Assembly (NCBI GenBank): GCA_016183305.1
Contig: JACPEW010000022.1
Span: 1-46,306, forward strand
Source of the DNA: Candidatus Daviesbacteria bacterium
Lineage (GTDB): Bacteria; Patescibacteriota; Microgenomatia; Daviesbacterales; UBA10151
Direction: 5' to 3'
DNA length: 46,306 bases
Under the pieces are notes generated by a model. It saw only the letters and a program-made list of their open reading frames with translations. It ran no database searches and was not told the origin of the DNA. Shown here one piece after another: positions 1 through 8,902 of this stretch (position 1 is the first letter of the stretch; the number at the start of each line of letters is the position of its first letter). Made by a program: the position numbers and the translations under genes.

Positions 1-13
1 TATCTTCATCAGG

Positions 14-2383
14 TTATTTTTGTTCTAATTTGTAAACATCAAGGGTAGTTTTAACTACTGTATCAGGATTTAAGGAAATACTATCTATTCCCTCTTTTAC
101 TAAGAACTTAACGAACTCTGGAAAATCAGATGGGGCTTGACCGCAAATTCCTATATATTTCCCTCTGGCCTTACACTTTTTAATAACTTCCGAAATTAAA
201 ATCTTAACTGACTCATCATTCTCATTAGCAATCCCTTTTATTTTCTCATTGCCATCCCTGTCAATACCTAAAGTCAGTTGTGTTAAATCATTACTTCCTA
301 TACTCATCCCATCAAACACATCCAGAAATTGATCAGCTAGTAAAACATTAGCCGGTATCTCACACATCACAAAAATTTTAAGTTTGGGGAATTTTCTCCT
401 GGATAATCCATTATCTTCCAAAAGTTTTACCACTCTTTTGCCTTCTTCAGGAGTCCTGCAAAAAGGCACCATTACTGCTGTATTGGTTAAACCCATCCCG
501 TCAATTACTTTTAAGAGTGCCTTAATCTCTAACACAAAAGCAGGGGCAAAATCTGAAGAATAATATCTGGAAGCCCCCCTAAAACCAATCATTGGATTCT
601 CCTCAACTGGCTCAAATAAATAACCGCCCAGCAACGATCTATACTCGTTGCTTTTAAAATCAGAAAATCTAACAATTACAGGGTTTGGGTAAAAAGCTGT
701 AGAAATTCTGGCTACACCAAAAGCTAGCTTATCTATATAAAATTGTTCTTTATCTGCATACCCTAAAGTTTTTTGATCTACTTTTTCTCTAACTAATTTA
801 GGCAAATTTTGATAGTTGATTAAAGATAAGGGATGAATCCCAATATCTGAGGCTATAATAAATTCCTCTCTCGCCAGTCCCACTCCTTTATTTGGTAAAA
901 ATGATTTTTCAAAAGCAGTTGAAGGTGTAGCTATATTCATCATAATATGAGTTTTCGGCTGAGGGATTTTTTTAACATCATCTTCAATGATTTTAAAATT
1001 CAATTTTCCCTTATAAACCCTGCCTTCGTCATCAGAACAATCAACAGTCACCTCTTGCCCATTTTTAATTTTAGAGCTAGCATTGGTACAACCAACAATT
1101 GCAGGAATACCCAGCTCCCGGGAAACAATGGCTGCATGGGAGGTCCTTCCCCCTTCATCAGTCACAATCCCTGAGGCAATTTTCATAATTGGCTCCCAAT
1201 CAGGATCAGTCATTTTGGTAATTAATACTTCATCTTTTTTGAATGATTTAATATTTTTAGGATCTAAAATTACTCTGGCTGGACCAGCAGCAATTTTGTT
1301 GCCTACAGATATACCTGCTGCTAGCTTAACCCCCTCTTCCTGCATGACATATTCTTTTATTTTGGAATAATCTTTGACTGCATTAACTGTTTCTGGCCTG
1401 GCTTGAATAATATATAGTTTATTATTTATTCCATCTTTGGCCCATTCCAAATCCATGGGAGTCCATTTATGTTTCTTCTTACTATAATGGTCCTCAATTT
1501 TCATTGCCCATTTAGCTAATATTAAGATTTCTGAATTATTTAATGTAAATGATCCTTGTTCCTTTTTGGAAGTTTCAATAATTTGAGTCGGCTTAGTACT
1601 GCCATAAATCATCTTTCTAACCTTACTCCCTAATTTCTTTTCTATAATTGCTGAAGTTTTTTTGAAGACTAAAAACTCATCTGGTATTACCTCGCCCTGG
1701 ACTATCATTTCACCCAGACCCCAGGAAGAATTAATAAGCACTATATCCTTAAAACCTGTTTCAGTATCCAGAGTAAACATTACCCCGGAACAACCCAAGT
1801 CTGACCTAACCATTTTCTGTACTCCTACAGATAAGTAAACTTTTAAATGGCTAAATCCTTTATCTGCCCTGTAAGAAATAGCCCTATTGGTAAAAAGTGA
1901 GGCCATGGCATTTTTAATGGCTGTTAAAATATTTTCCTCTCCTCTAACATTTAAATAAGTTTCCTGCTGGCCAGCAAAAGATGCTTCTGGTAAATCTTCT
2001 GCTGTGGCTGAGGAACGGACTGCATAATCAGAACCCTGACCAAACCTGTTTTCAACTTTTTTAAAGGCTTCATTGATAGCAAGTTTTAAGCTTTCGGGAA
2101 AATCAGCATTCCTAATTTTAGCCCTAATGCTTGCGCCACATCTTTCTAACTGACCTAAATTTCTAGTATCTAAACCAGACAGTTGTTGATTAATATAGTC
2201 AGCCAGTCCTGTCTGAGATAAAAAATGCTTATATGCAGTAGCAGTCACTATAAAACCACCGGGGATATTGATATTAGTATCTTTAAAAGCTTGAATCATC
2301 TCCCCCAAAGAAGCATTCTTACCTCCCACCCCAGCAATATCATTAATATCAACTTCCTCAAAAAGCTTAATATACTCAGACAT
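14..2383 (-). CDS. ppsA: phosphoenolpyruvate synthase (pyruvate, water dikinase)
   Basis: 789 aa ORF; N-terminal ATP-grasp region (GGKNASLGEM, AVRSSATAEDLPEASFAGQQETYLNV), swivelling His domain (TDEGGRTSHAAIVSRELGIPAIVG) and PEP-binding barrel (MIGFRGASRY, SIGSNDLTQLTLGIDRD). Confidence 0.96.
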   Translation of the reverse strand: MSEYIKLFEEVDINDIAGVGGKNASLGEMIQAFKDTNINIPGGFIVTATAYKHFLSQTGLADYINQQLSGLDTRNLGQLERCGASIRAKIRNADFPESLKLAINEAFKKVENRFGQGSDYAVRSSATAEDLPEASFAGQQETYLNVRGEENILTAIKNAMASLFTNRAISYRADKGFSHLKVYLSVGVQKMVRSDLGCSGVMFTLDTETGFKDIVLINSSWGLGEMIVQGEVIPDEFLVFKKTSAIIEKKLGSKVRKMIYGSTKPTQIIETSKKEQGSFTLNNSEILILAKWAMKIEDHYSKKKHKWTPMDLEWAKDGINNKLYIIQARPETVNAVKDYSKIKEYVMQEEGVKLAAGISVGNKIAAGPARVILDPKNIKSFKKDEVLITKMTDPDWEPIMKIASGIVTDEGGRTSHAAIVSRELGIPAIVGCTNASSKIKNGQEVTVDCSDDEGRVYKGKLNFKIIEDDVKKIPQPKTHIMMNIATPSTAFEKSFLPNKGVGLAREEFIIASDIGIHPLSLINYQNLPKLVREKVDQKTLGYADKEQFYIDKLAFGVARISTAFYPNPVIVRFSDFKSNEYRSLLGGYLFEPVEENPMIGFRGASRYYSSDFAPAFVLEIKALLKVIDGMGLTNTAVMVPFCRTPEEGKRVVKLLEDNGLSRRKFPKLKIFVMCEIPANVLLADQFLDVFDGMSIGSNDLTQLTLGIDRDGNEKIKGIANENDESVKILISEVIKKCKARGKYIGICGQAPSDFPEFVKFLVKEGIDSISLNPDTVVKTTLDVYKLEQK

Positions 2384-2414
2384 AAGGTAATTTCATTGTA
2401 ACCTAAATCAGTTT

Positions 2415-3440
2415 TTATTTTAAGTACTTATTAAAGAAATTAACTGATCTTTGCATGGCCAGACTAAATGAAGGCTCAGAAATATTATGATCAGCCCCGG
2501 AGTAAGTATAAAACTCTGAATATTTTCCAGCCTGGCCCAATCGTGCTTTTAACCCTTCTGAAAACTGCCAGGGCACCTCTTCATCAGATAAACCTGCATG
2601 AAGTTGCACAGGGGCACTAACGAATTGTAAATTATAATTAGGGTCAATAGACTGCCAGAATTTTGGATTTTGCTGTAGGGTACCATATTTTTGAATTAAA
2701 TCGGCCCGGCTCCGGTTACGCAAAGCAAGCTCGTTAGGAGGCGTGCTGTAAGTTGCCCTTCTTTGCCAGTTATTCATTAGATCATCATAAGTGCCTACCA
2801 CTCCTCCCCAAATTACTGCAGCCTTAATATCAGGAGAAATAACTAAACTTCTTAAGGTAATATTTCCTCCCAAAGAATGCCCCCACATGCCTATTTTATT
2901 AGGATTAACATCAGGTAATTTTTTAACAGAAGCTAAAGCATTTAATACATCAACTGTATAAGCTGGAGAATAATAAGATCCTTCAGGAGCACCTTCTGAA
3001 GAACCATTCCCTCGGTAATCTGGCTTGAAAATAATATAGCTGTCTCTGGCAAAAGCATCTACATAAGCGGTATATCTTTCTGTAGTCCTATACTGTGTTG
3101 GCGGGATGTAACCGTGGTTAAAGATAATAACAGGCCAACCACCAGCAGGTTTGTTACCAATAGGTATAGTCAACAGTCCATAGATTTTTAACCCATCAGA
3201 TAAATATGAGGCAATATACTGGTGGTAATTTTCCCCGTCCTCTAAAGTTTCCTCTATCTTTAAATTAGAACCAGGATAAACTCCAGCCCTCATAGCAGAA
3301 ATTGTTAAAGGATCTTGTTGCCCGTTTTCAATTTGCGCTACAGGGTTTATAGATTCCTTTTTATTATTCGAATAATTCTTAATAAAAACCACCGCGAATA
3401 AAAGCAAAAATATTGCTAACAAAAGGGGTACTTTCTTCAT
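2415..3440 (-). CDS. secreted or membrane-anchored alpha/beta hydrolase (S9 peptidase / dienelactone hydrolase-like)
   Basis: N-terminal hydrophobic segment, then GHSLGG nucleophile elbow and ADHNISEP catalytic-His region. Confidence 0.85.
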   Translation of the reverse strand: MKKVPLLLAIFLLLFAVVFIKNYSNNKKESINPVAQIENGQQDPLTISAMRAGVYPGSNLKIEETLEDGENYHQYIASYLSDGLKIYGLLTIPIGNKPAGGWPVIIFNHGYIPPTQYRTTERYTAYVDAFARDSYIIFKPDYRGNGSSEGAPEGSYYSPAYTVDVLNALASVKKLPDVNPNKIGMWGHSLGGNITLRSLVISPDIKAAVIWGGVVGTYDDLMNNWQRRATYSTPPNELALRNRSRADLIQKYGTLQQNPKFWQSIDPNYNLQFVSAPVQLHAGLSDEEVPWQFSEGLKARLGQAGKYSEFYTYSGADHNISEPSFSLAMQRSVNFFNKYLK

Positions 3441-3518
3441 ATATCTAGTATATCTAAAACCAGGCTCTTGAGAAGAAGCTTAAAATCTTATCAACTATAA
3501 ATTAATATATCAAATGAG

Positions 3519-3566
3519 TTGACAATTCGGTTTTAATTTGGATATATCAATAAATTATGCTATACT
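3519..3566 (+). promoter_or_regulatory. putative promoter for the orphan RNA: TTGACA (3519-3524) and extended -10 TGCTATACT (3558-3566)
   Basis: TG-C-TATACT is an extended -10. TTGACA is 18 nt from an alternative TATATC at 3543-3548. The promoter points into an ORF-free interval. Confidence 0.5.
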
Positions 3567-3572
3567 AAAGTT

Positions 3573-3669
3573 ACAAAAACCTGTATTCTGAACTGTCATC
3601 GGACGGTGGCGTGTCTAGGACAACTAGAATAGGAACGTGATTGGAGATAGCCCGGAAGGGCTATTTTTT
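3573..3669 (+). ncRNA. candidate structured small RNA, family unknown
   Basis: ORF-free interval bounded by an extended -10 and an intrinsic terminator. Internal complementarity: CC(TG)TATTCT 3580-3589 / AGAATAGG 3626-3633; GTCATC 3595-3600 / GGTGGC 3605-3610 with GGAC loop; alternative TCTAG 3614-3618 / CTAGA 3624-3628. Confidence 0.5.
3647..3669 (+). terminator. Rho-independent terminator of the candidate ncRNA
   Basis: ATAGCCC-GGAA-GGGCTAT perfect 7-bp stem followed by TTTTTT on the + strand. There is no T-run in the minus-strand sense. Confidence 0.85.
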
Positions 3670-3670
3670 G

Positions 3671-4262
3671 TTATCTGAATGGCCATTCATCAACAATATG
3701 TTTCTTGATAATAGCCTTATATATTTTCCCGTCATCCTTTTTTAGATCATAAAACCTCCTAATGCTCCCTGCTACCATATCAGCCATTTGAATTAATTCG
3801 TCTGATTTGGAATCAACCATCTTGCAATTTTTCATTACTATTTTCTGTTTGGAATTTAACTGTTTGCGGAGATAAGTTAAAAAGCTTTTGCGGAATGTTC
3901 TATCTCCACTGCCATCAATCCTAATCTTTGCATCCAGGATACTATTATTGCTGTGTTCTAAAACTAATTTTATAATATAGCTATAAAAAGAATTCTTGTT
4001 ATTCTTAAGTTCTGGGCTTTTTACCAGAGATTTATCAACAACTATCGCTCTGATAGTGAAATTAAATTTATTAACAGCATGAAGAAATGATTCCCTTATC
4101 TGACGGCGGGATTTAAAGAATTTAAACTCAACATTATCCGGATACTTCAATTAAAGCTTCTAAGTCATCTTCAAAAATTACGCATGCAATTATGAAGTGC
4201 GAGGTGGACCCTTTATCTAATTTAAATCCCGGATCACCTGAATCATCAATAAAAACCAGCAT
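3671..4262 (-). pseudogene. DUF3800-like gene, split by a frameshift and probable internal deletion
   Basis: 4262..4134 encodes MLVFIDDSGDPGFKLDKGSTSHFIIACVIFEDDLEALIEVSG*. The overlapping ORF 4150..3671 in another frame encodes KYPDNVEFKFFKSRRQIRESFLHAVNKFNFTIRAIVVDKS..., which together match the DUF3800 architecture. Confidence 0.75.
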
Positions 4263-4367
4263 ATATTAATTATATCAGCAAGAATTATTAAATATTAGCT
4301 GCAATTCCCGGAATACTTATCTAAGCACTATCATTTTATATAGCTAACAGTATTTATTTTGAGCTTT

Positions 4368-5834
4368 TTAAGCATAGCCAGGGAAATAATCTACTTTAAT
4401 CTGGTTTTGAAAAATACCCATATCTTTGAGTGTTTTTTCAAAAGCATCTACCATTAAGTGAGGTCCGGAGATATAGAAAACCCTCTCTTTATAATCCGGC
4501 ATCTCCTTTTGTATCATCATAGCATCAATATACTTCCCTTTGTCTGTTAATATATAAACTGTTTTAATACCTAATTTCCAGGCAGCAATCTTGAAAATAT
4601 CTTTATAGACAATATCTTTTGCTGTTTTGTTTGAATAAAGCAAGATGATATCTCTTTTTTGATCAGTATCTATTAGATATTTAATCATACTTCTAAAAGG
4701 AGTTATTCCAATGCCTCCAGCTAAAAAAGCCAGCTTCTTGGTTTGATCTTCTGGCAAAGTAAAATCCCCTGTAAGCTGCGAAGCTACAATGATCCTTTTA
4801 GAATCCACCGATAAGAGTGCTTTTTTAAAACTGCTGGACTCAGGATAAAATTTTACACCAATTTGTAAATTATCTTCTGTAGGTGATGAGGCAATAGTAA
4901 AATATCTTCTATTACCTCTGCTGTCAGGATTGTTATGTCCCAGCGTCCATTCCAGATATTGTCCTGGCAAAAAGATAAACTTTTGACTTTTGCTGAAAAG
5001 AAAATCATAAATATCAGGGGCAATTTGAATTTTTTTCTTTAAACTTAATATTAGCTTTTCTTTTGGGCTGACTAGGTAAGAAAACACATTTCCTGCAAGC
5101 AAAGCCCATTCAGGTCTGGTATATAATAAACCCACCAAAACTCCATAAAAAATCTGCATTTTTTTATCAGAAGGACTAGTTTGCGGTTCAGGCAACATCA
5201 CAAAGGCAAAGAAAAATATTGGAGATTCTAATATCAATCCTTGAGTAATTACTAGCAGATCATTTCCTCTTAAGAAGCTCGGGATCAAGACTATGGCCAA
5301 AGCAGTCAATAAAAATATTAATGTCATTTTTTCCCTTTTAATTTTCCTGACAATCAATATTCCACCAGATATGACAAACAACACCATCCAAATATTCCCT
5401 ACCCACCAACTGGCTCCTATATTTAAAGTAATTGTACCTAAGGCAACAGCAAAAGCTGAAGGATTAAATAGATGTTTTTTAGCTATAGCCACAATGTATT
5501 TGGAAGCCATAGCAAAGAAAGCTATTAAAAAAAGCGTTGGTAAACCATCCAATGAATCAACCGGCGTCATAATTAAAGCCAAAATTAAGGCTGTAATATA
5601 GGGTGATTCCAAATTAGTAGGTGCATAAAACACCCTAGCCAATATTGTATTAATAACCCAACAAACTGCAGCGAGAAAAACAGCTGATAAGAATAAATCA
5701 AACGGGTTAAATGGCAGTAACCCGAATATACTTAATACTAAGGCAATTAGCAAAAGGGTGATCAGAAAATATAGCATCAACCGGTACATAGTAGTGCTAT
5801 TTAAAAAATCATCTACGTATTTAACCATGAACAT
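4368..5834 (-). CDS. membrane oxidoreductase: NqrB/RnfD-like transmembrane domain fused to a ferredoxin-NADP reductase-like FAD/NAD domain
   Basis: N-terminal multi-TM region with NPSAFAVALGTITLN; C-terminal RRYFTIASSPTEDNLQIGVK (FAD) and LAGGIGITPFRSMIKYL (NAD) motifs. Confidence 0.82.
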   Translation of the reverse strand: MFMVKYVDDFLNSTTMYRLMLYFLITLLLIALVLSIFGLLPFNPFDLFLSAVFLAAVCWVINTILARVFYAPTNLESPYITALILALIMTPVDSLDGLPTLFLIAFFAMASKYIVAIAKKHLFNPSAFAVALGTITLNIGASWWVGNIWMVLFVISGGILIVRKIKREKMTLIFLLTALAIVLIPSFLRGNDLLVITQGLILESPIFFFAFVMLPEPQTSPSDKKMQIFYGVLVGLLYTRPEWALLAGNVFSYLVSPKEKLILSLKKKIQIAPDIYDFLFSKSQKFIFLPGQYLEWTLGHNNPDSRGNRRYFTIASSPTEDNLQIGVKFYPESSSFKKALLSVDSKRIIVASQLTGDFTLPEDQTKKLAFLAGGIGITPFRSMIKYLIDTDQKRDIILLYSNKTAKDIVYKDIFKIAAWKLGIKTVYILTDKGKYIDAMMIQKEMPDYKERVFYISGPHLMVDAFEKTLKDMGIFQNQIKVDYFPGYA

Positions 5835-5858
5835 ACTTAATTAAAGGATATGGAAAAA

Positions 5859-6320
5859 TTATTGTACAACAATAGTGCCAAATTGGCTGGAGTTTAAATG
5901 ATTATGGTACTTATAAGTACCTGCTTTATCAAAAATTAAAGACAGGGTTTCTCCATCCGCAAAATTACCTAAATTAAGCTGTGGATAATCAGTATGTGAA
6001 GGATGAGGAGAAGAATCAACCGTTGCAGCGCTACCACTTTTGTTAGTCCATAAAACCTTTGTTCCAATTTTTATTGTTAAATCTTTTGGAGAAAATCCAT
6101 CAACTGCTAAAATAATCCTAATTTGAGCACTTTCAGTTGCAGAAGGACCCGCAGAAAAATTAGTTGCTAAAGGAATAACAACAGAAGAATCCTTACTAGA
6201 TCTTTCTTTATTAGCTAGTACAAAATAATAAATTAATCCATAAATCACTAACCCAATAATTCCATAAATTAAAACCCATTGCCACAAAGGCCTTTTATTA
6301 TAACTACCATTCTCAGTCAT
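5859..6320 (-). CDS. membrane-anchored cupredoxin-like protein
   Basis: One N-terminal TM helix; KIGTKVLWTNKSGSAATVDSSPHPSHTD and FDKAGTYKYHNHLNSSQFGTIVVQ fit a plastocyanin-like fold. Confidence 0.8.
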   Translation of the reverse strand: MTENGSYNKRPLWQWVLIYGIIGLVIYGLIYYFVLANKERSSKDSSVVIPLATNFSAGPSATESAQIRIILAVDGFSPKDLTIKIGTKVLWTNKSGSAATVDSSPHPSHTDYPQLNLGNFADGETLSLIFDKAGTYKYHNHLNSSQFGTIVVQ

Positions 6321-6324
6321 AAAT

Positions 6325-6726
6325 TTAATATACAGCAGTTTGGTTTATTTTCCAGAATTTAACTAATACTGCTAATATTAAAAACCACAGAATCAAGATA
6401 TTAACTAACCCTAGCCCTAGATTCCTCAAACCGAAAAATGATATTGACCAAGTAGCATTAAAAAATAAATGGATCCAAAATAGCTGTAAGGCGTTTTGGC
6501 TGGCTTTTTTCCCGGCAGACCAAATTAAGTAGGCTGATAATCCCATTAATATATACAAAGTAATCCAAACCGGACCAAAAATAGAATTAGGTGGAGCAAA
6601 CGCAGGTTTGCTTAAGGCAGCATACCAAACAGGAATGGCTGAAACAGTAAAAAAAGAACCAATGATTCCAGCTCCCTCACAAATGAAAATATATAGCAAC
6701 AGTTTGGACAGGTTTTTAATTTTCAT
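6325..6726 (-). CDS. tspO: TspO/MBR family tryptophan-rich sensory protein
   Basis: 133 aa multi-TM; IPVWYAALSKPAFAPPNSIFGPVWITLYILMGLSAYLIW and LFFNATWSISFFGLRN are TspO hallmarks. Confidence 0.92.
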   Translation of the reverse strand: MKIKNLSKLLLYIFICEGAGIIGSFFTVSAIPVWYAALSKPAFAPPNSIFGPVWITLYILMGLSAYLIWSAGKKASQNALQLFWIHLFFNATWSISFFGLRNLGLGLVNILILWFLILAVLVKFWKINQTAVY

Positions 6727-6806
6727 TTTCTATAACTTATCATTGCACATTTTTTGACAGATTTAAAGTCTTGAAGCAAATTCTTTTATAATATAAACTA
6801 ACATAA

Positions 6807-7919
6807 ATGAGCAATGATAAACAACCGATTTCATATTCTTCAACAGGCGTTGATTACAATGTCATGGATCCTCTGAAAAAATTGGCACAAACAGCAGGCA
6901 GGCAAACCTCTAACAACCTTTCTGTGTTTGGTATCAAAGAAGTAACAGAAAGCAGGGGCGAATCAGCTTATGTCTGGGAAGAAGAAGATTCTTACCGGGC
7001 TTTTGTAATTGAAGGGTTAGGAACTAAAAATTTAGCCGCAGATCAAGTCAGTAAAATCACCGGTAAAACATACTATGATTCAATTGCCCAGGATACAGTG
7101 GCAGCAATTGTTAATGACATTATTACTGTTGGAGCAATACCTCAAGTTGTTAATGCCTATTTTGGCTCAGGAGGACCAGAATGGTTCTCTGATACTATCC
7201 GCTCCACTGCTTTAGTGAAAGGCTGGGCAAAAGCCTGTAATTTGGCAGGAGCTGCCTGGGGCGGTGGAGAGACACCAGGATTATCTGGAATTATCAATCC
7301 TGAGACTTTAGACTTGGTAGGATCTTGTATTGGAATTATTAAACCAAAAAACAGACTTACCTTAGGTGATAAACTCCAAGCAGGTGATGCAATATTACTT
7401 ATAGAAAGCAGCGGTATACATACTAATGGTTTATCATTAGCCAGAACTATTGCTGAAAAATTACCTGCGGGGTATCAAACAAAATTATCTAATGGATCAA
7501 TGTTTGGCGAGGCCCTCCTAATGCCTACTCATATTTACGTTAGGGTAGTTAAAGATTTATTTGACAGTGCGGTTGATGTCCGCTACATGGTTAATATCAC
7601 TGGCCATGGCTTTAGAAAATTAATGAGGGCCAATAGGGATTTTACTTATCTAATTAACCAAACCCCACCGGTTTCCCCACTTTTTGATTTTATTAAGCAA
7701 CAAAGTGGCAATGATGACAGTCAAATGTATGGAAACTTTAATATGGGCGCAGGATTCGCAATTTATATACCAGCAGATCATATGGAAAAAGCTCAAGCAA
7801 TTATTACTAAAAATAATTTAAAATCCTGGAATGCCGGTACTATAGAGAATGGACCAAAGCAGGTAGTACTTAAGCCAAAAGATATTACTTTTACAGCAGA
7901 AACTTTAGGAGTCCGTTAA
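6807..7919 (+). CDS. purM: phosphoribosylformylglycinamidine cyclo-ligase (AIR synthase), divergent
   Basis: YSSTGVDYNVMDPL start, IEGLGTKN, GGGETPGLSGII and SSGIHTNGLSLAR motifs of PurM. Confidence 0.88.
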   Translation: MSNDKQPISYSSTGVDYNVMDPLKKLAQTAGRQTSNNLSVFGIKEVTESRGESAYVWEEEDSYRAFVIEGLGTKNLAADQVSKITGKTYYDSIAQDTVAAIVNDIITVGAIPQVVNAYFGSGGPEWFSDTIRSTALVKGWAKACNLAGAAWGGGETPGLSGIINPETLDLVGSCIGIIKPKNRLTLGDKLQAGDAILLIESSGIHTNGLSLARTIAEKLPAGYQTKLSNGSMFGEALLMPTHIYVRVVKDLFDSAVDVRYMVNITGHGFRKLMRANRDFTYLINQTPPVSPLFDFIKQQSGNDDSQMYGNFNMGAGFAIYIPADHMEKAQAIITKNNLKSWNAGTIENGPKQVVLKPKDITFTAETLGVR

Positions 7920-8893
7920 GGTCTTTCTTTGTGGGTTTTAGGAATTAATTTTTCAGACATTGAATCACCGCTATAAATACAGTTAATTGCTTCTGCTAAA
8001 AGCTGAGCTACGGAAATAACAGTAAATTTAGGGTTTTCTAATATTTCTTTTTTCAAAGGCACAGTATCTGTAAGAAAAACCTTATCAATCTTTGAAGCTT
8101 TAATTCTTTCCAAAGCTGGACCAGACAAAATTCCATGAGTAGCTACTGCAGAAACGCTTTTAGCTCCCCTGTCAGAAATTAATTTGGCAGCTTCACAAAT
8201 AGTTCCAGCTGTATCAATCATATCATCAACTATTAACACATCTTTTCCTTCGACTTCGCCTATCATACCTAGAGATTGGCTTTCATTTCTTTTCATCACA
8301 TCTCTCTCTTTGAAAACTATGGCCACCCCATCAGCATCCAAAAGTTCTGAATAGAAAGTAGCTTTAGGTACTCCACCCTTATCAGGTGATGCGATTACTA
8401 AATTAGAAGGAAAAGCTTTCTTAAGATCTGGCAGAAAAGAATAGCTGCTGTATAGGTTATCCCAAGGAATTTCCACAAAACCAGATTCCTGTTCACTATG
8501 AATATCCACAGTTAAAATCCTATCTGCCCCAGCAAATTCAATAAGCCTTGCTATTATAGAGGCAGAAATAGGCACCCTTGGCCTGTCTTTTCTATCCTGC
8601 CTGGAATAACCAAAATAAGGGATAATGGCAGAAACCTCAGATGCAGACGACCTCTTGGCTGCATCTATAATCAATAATAATTCCATGATGTTAGTATCAA
8701 CAGGAGGGCAAGTTGGTTGGATTATAAAAACATCTCTTTTACGGAGGTTTTCCGGGATAACAACTCTTTTCTCGCCATCAGAAAAAACAGTGACAGTTTC
8801 ATCGGCTTCTTTTCCTAAAATTTTGGCAATACCGCGGGCCAGAGGTAAATTAGCAGTTCCTGTTAGAAGTACAAACCCATTGCTATTAGCCAT
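7916..8893 (-). CDS. prs: ribose-phosphate pyrophosphokinase
   Basis: PYFGYSRQDRKDRPRVPISA, VDIHSEQESGF and VLIVDDMIDTAGTICEAA (PRPP-binding loop). Confidence 0.96.
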   Translation of the reverse strand: MANSNGFVLLTGTANLPLARGIAKILGKEADETVTVFSDGEKRVVIPENLRKRDVFIIQPTCPPVDTNIMELLLIIDAAKRSSASEVSAIIPYFGYSRQDRKDRPRVPISASIIARLIEFAGADRILTVDIHSEQESGFVEIPWDNLYSSYSFLPDLKKAFPSNLVIASPDKGGVPKATFYSELLDADGVAIVFKERDVMKRNESQSLGMIGEVEGKDVLIVDDMIDTAGTICEAAKLISDRGAKSVSAVATHGILSGPALERIKASKIDKVFLTDTVPLKKEILENPKFTVISVAQLLAEAINCIYSGDSMSEKLIPKTHKERP

Positions 8894-8902
8894 ACAACAT
8901 TA

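Noticed and set aside
947-1370. + strand ORFs opposite ppsA, and similar antisense ORFs opposite purH, guaA, purL, cysS, rseP and others
   Set aside because: They overlap highly conserved genes on the other strand and show no recognisable protein motifs.
3573-3669. Candidate RNA as a ZTP, guanidine or SRP-type RNA
   Set aside because: No characteristic conserved blocks (for example the ZTP CCGCC core or SRP GGAAG/AGCA loop) and no downstream + strand gene to regulate.
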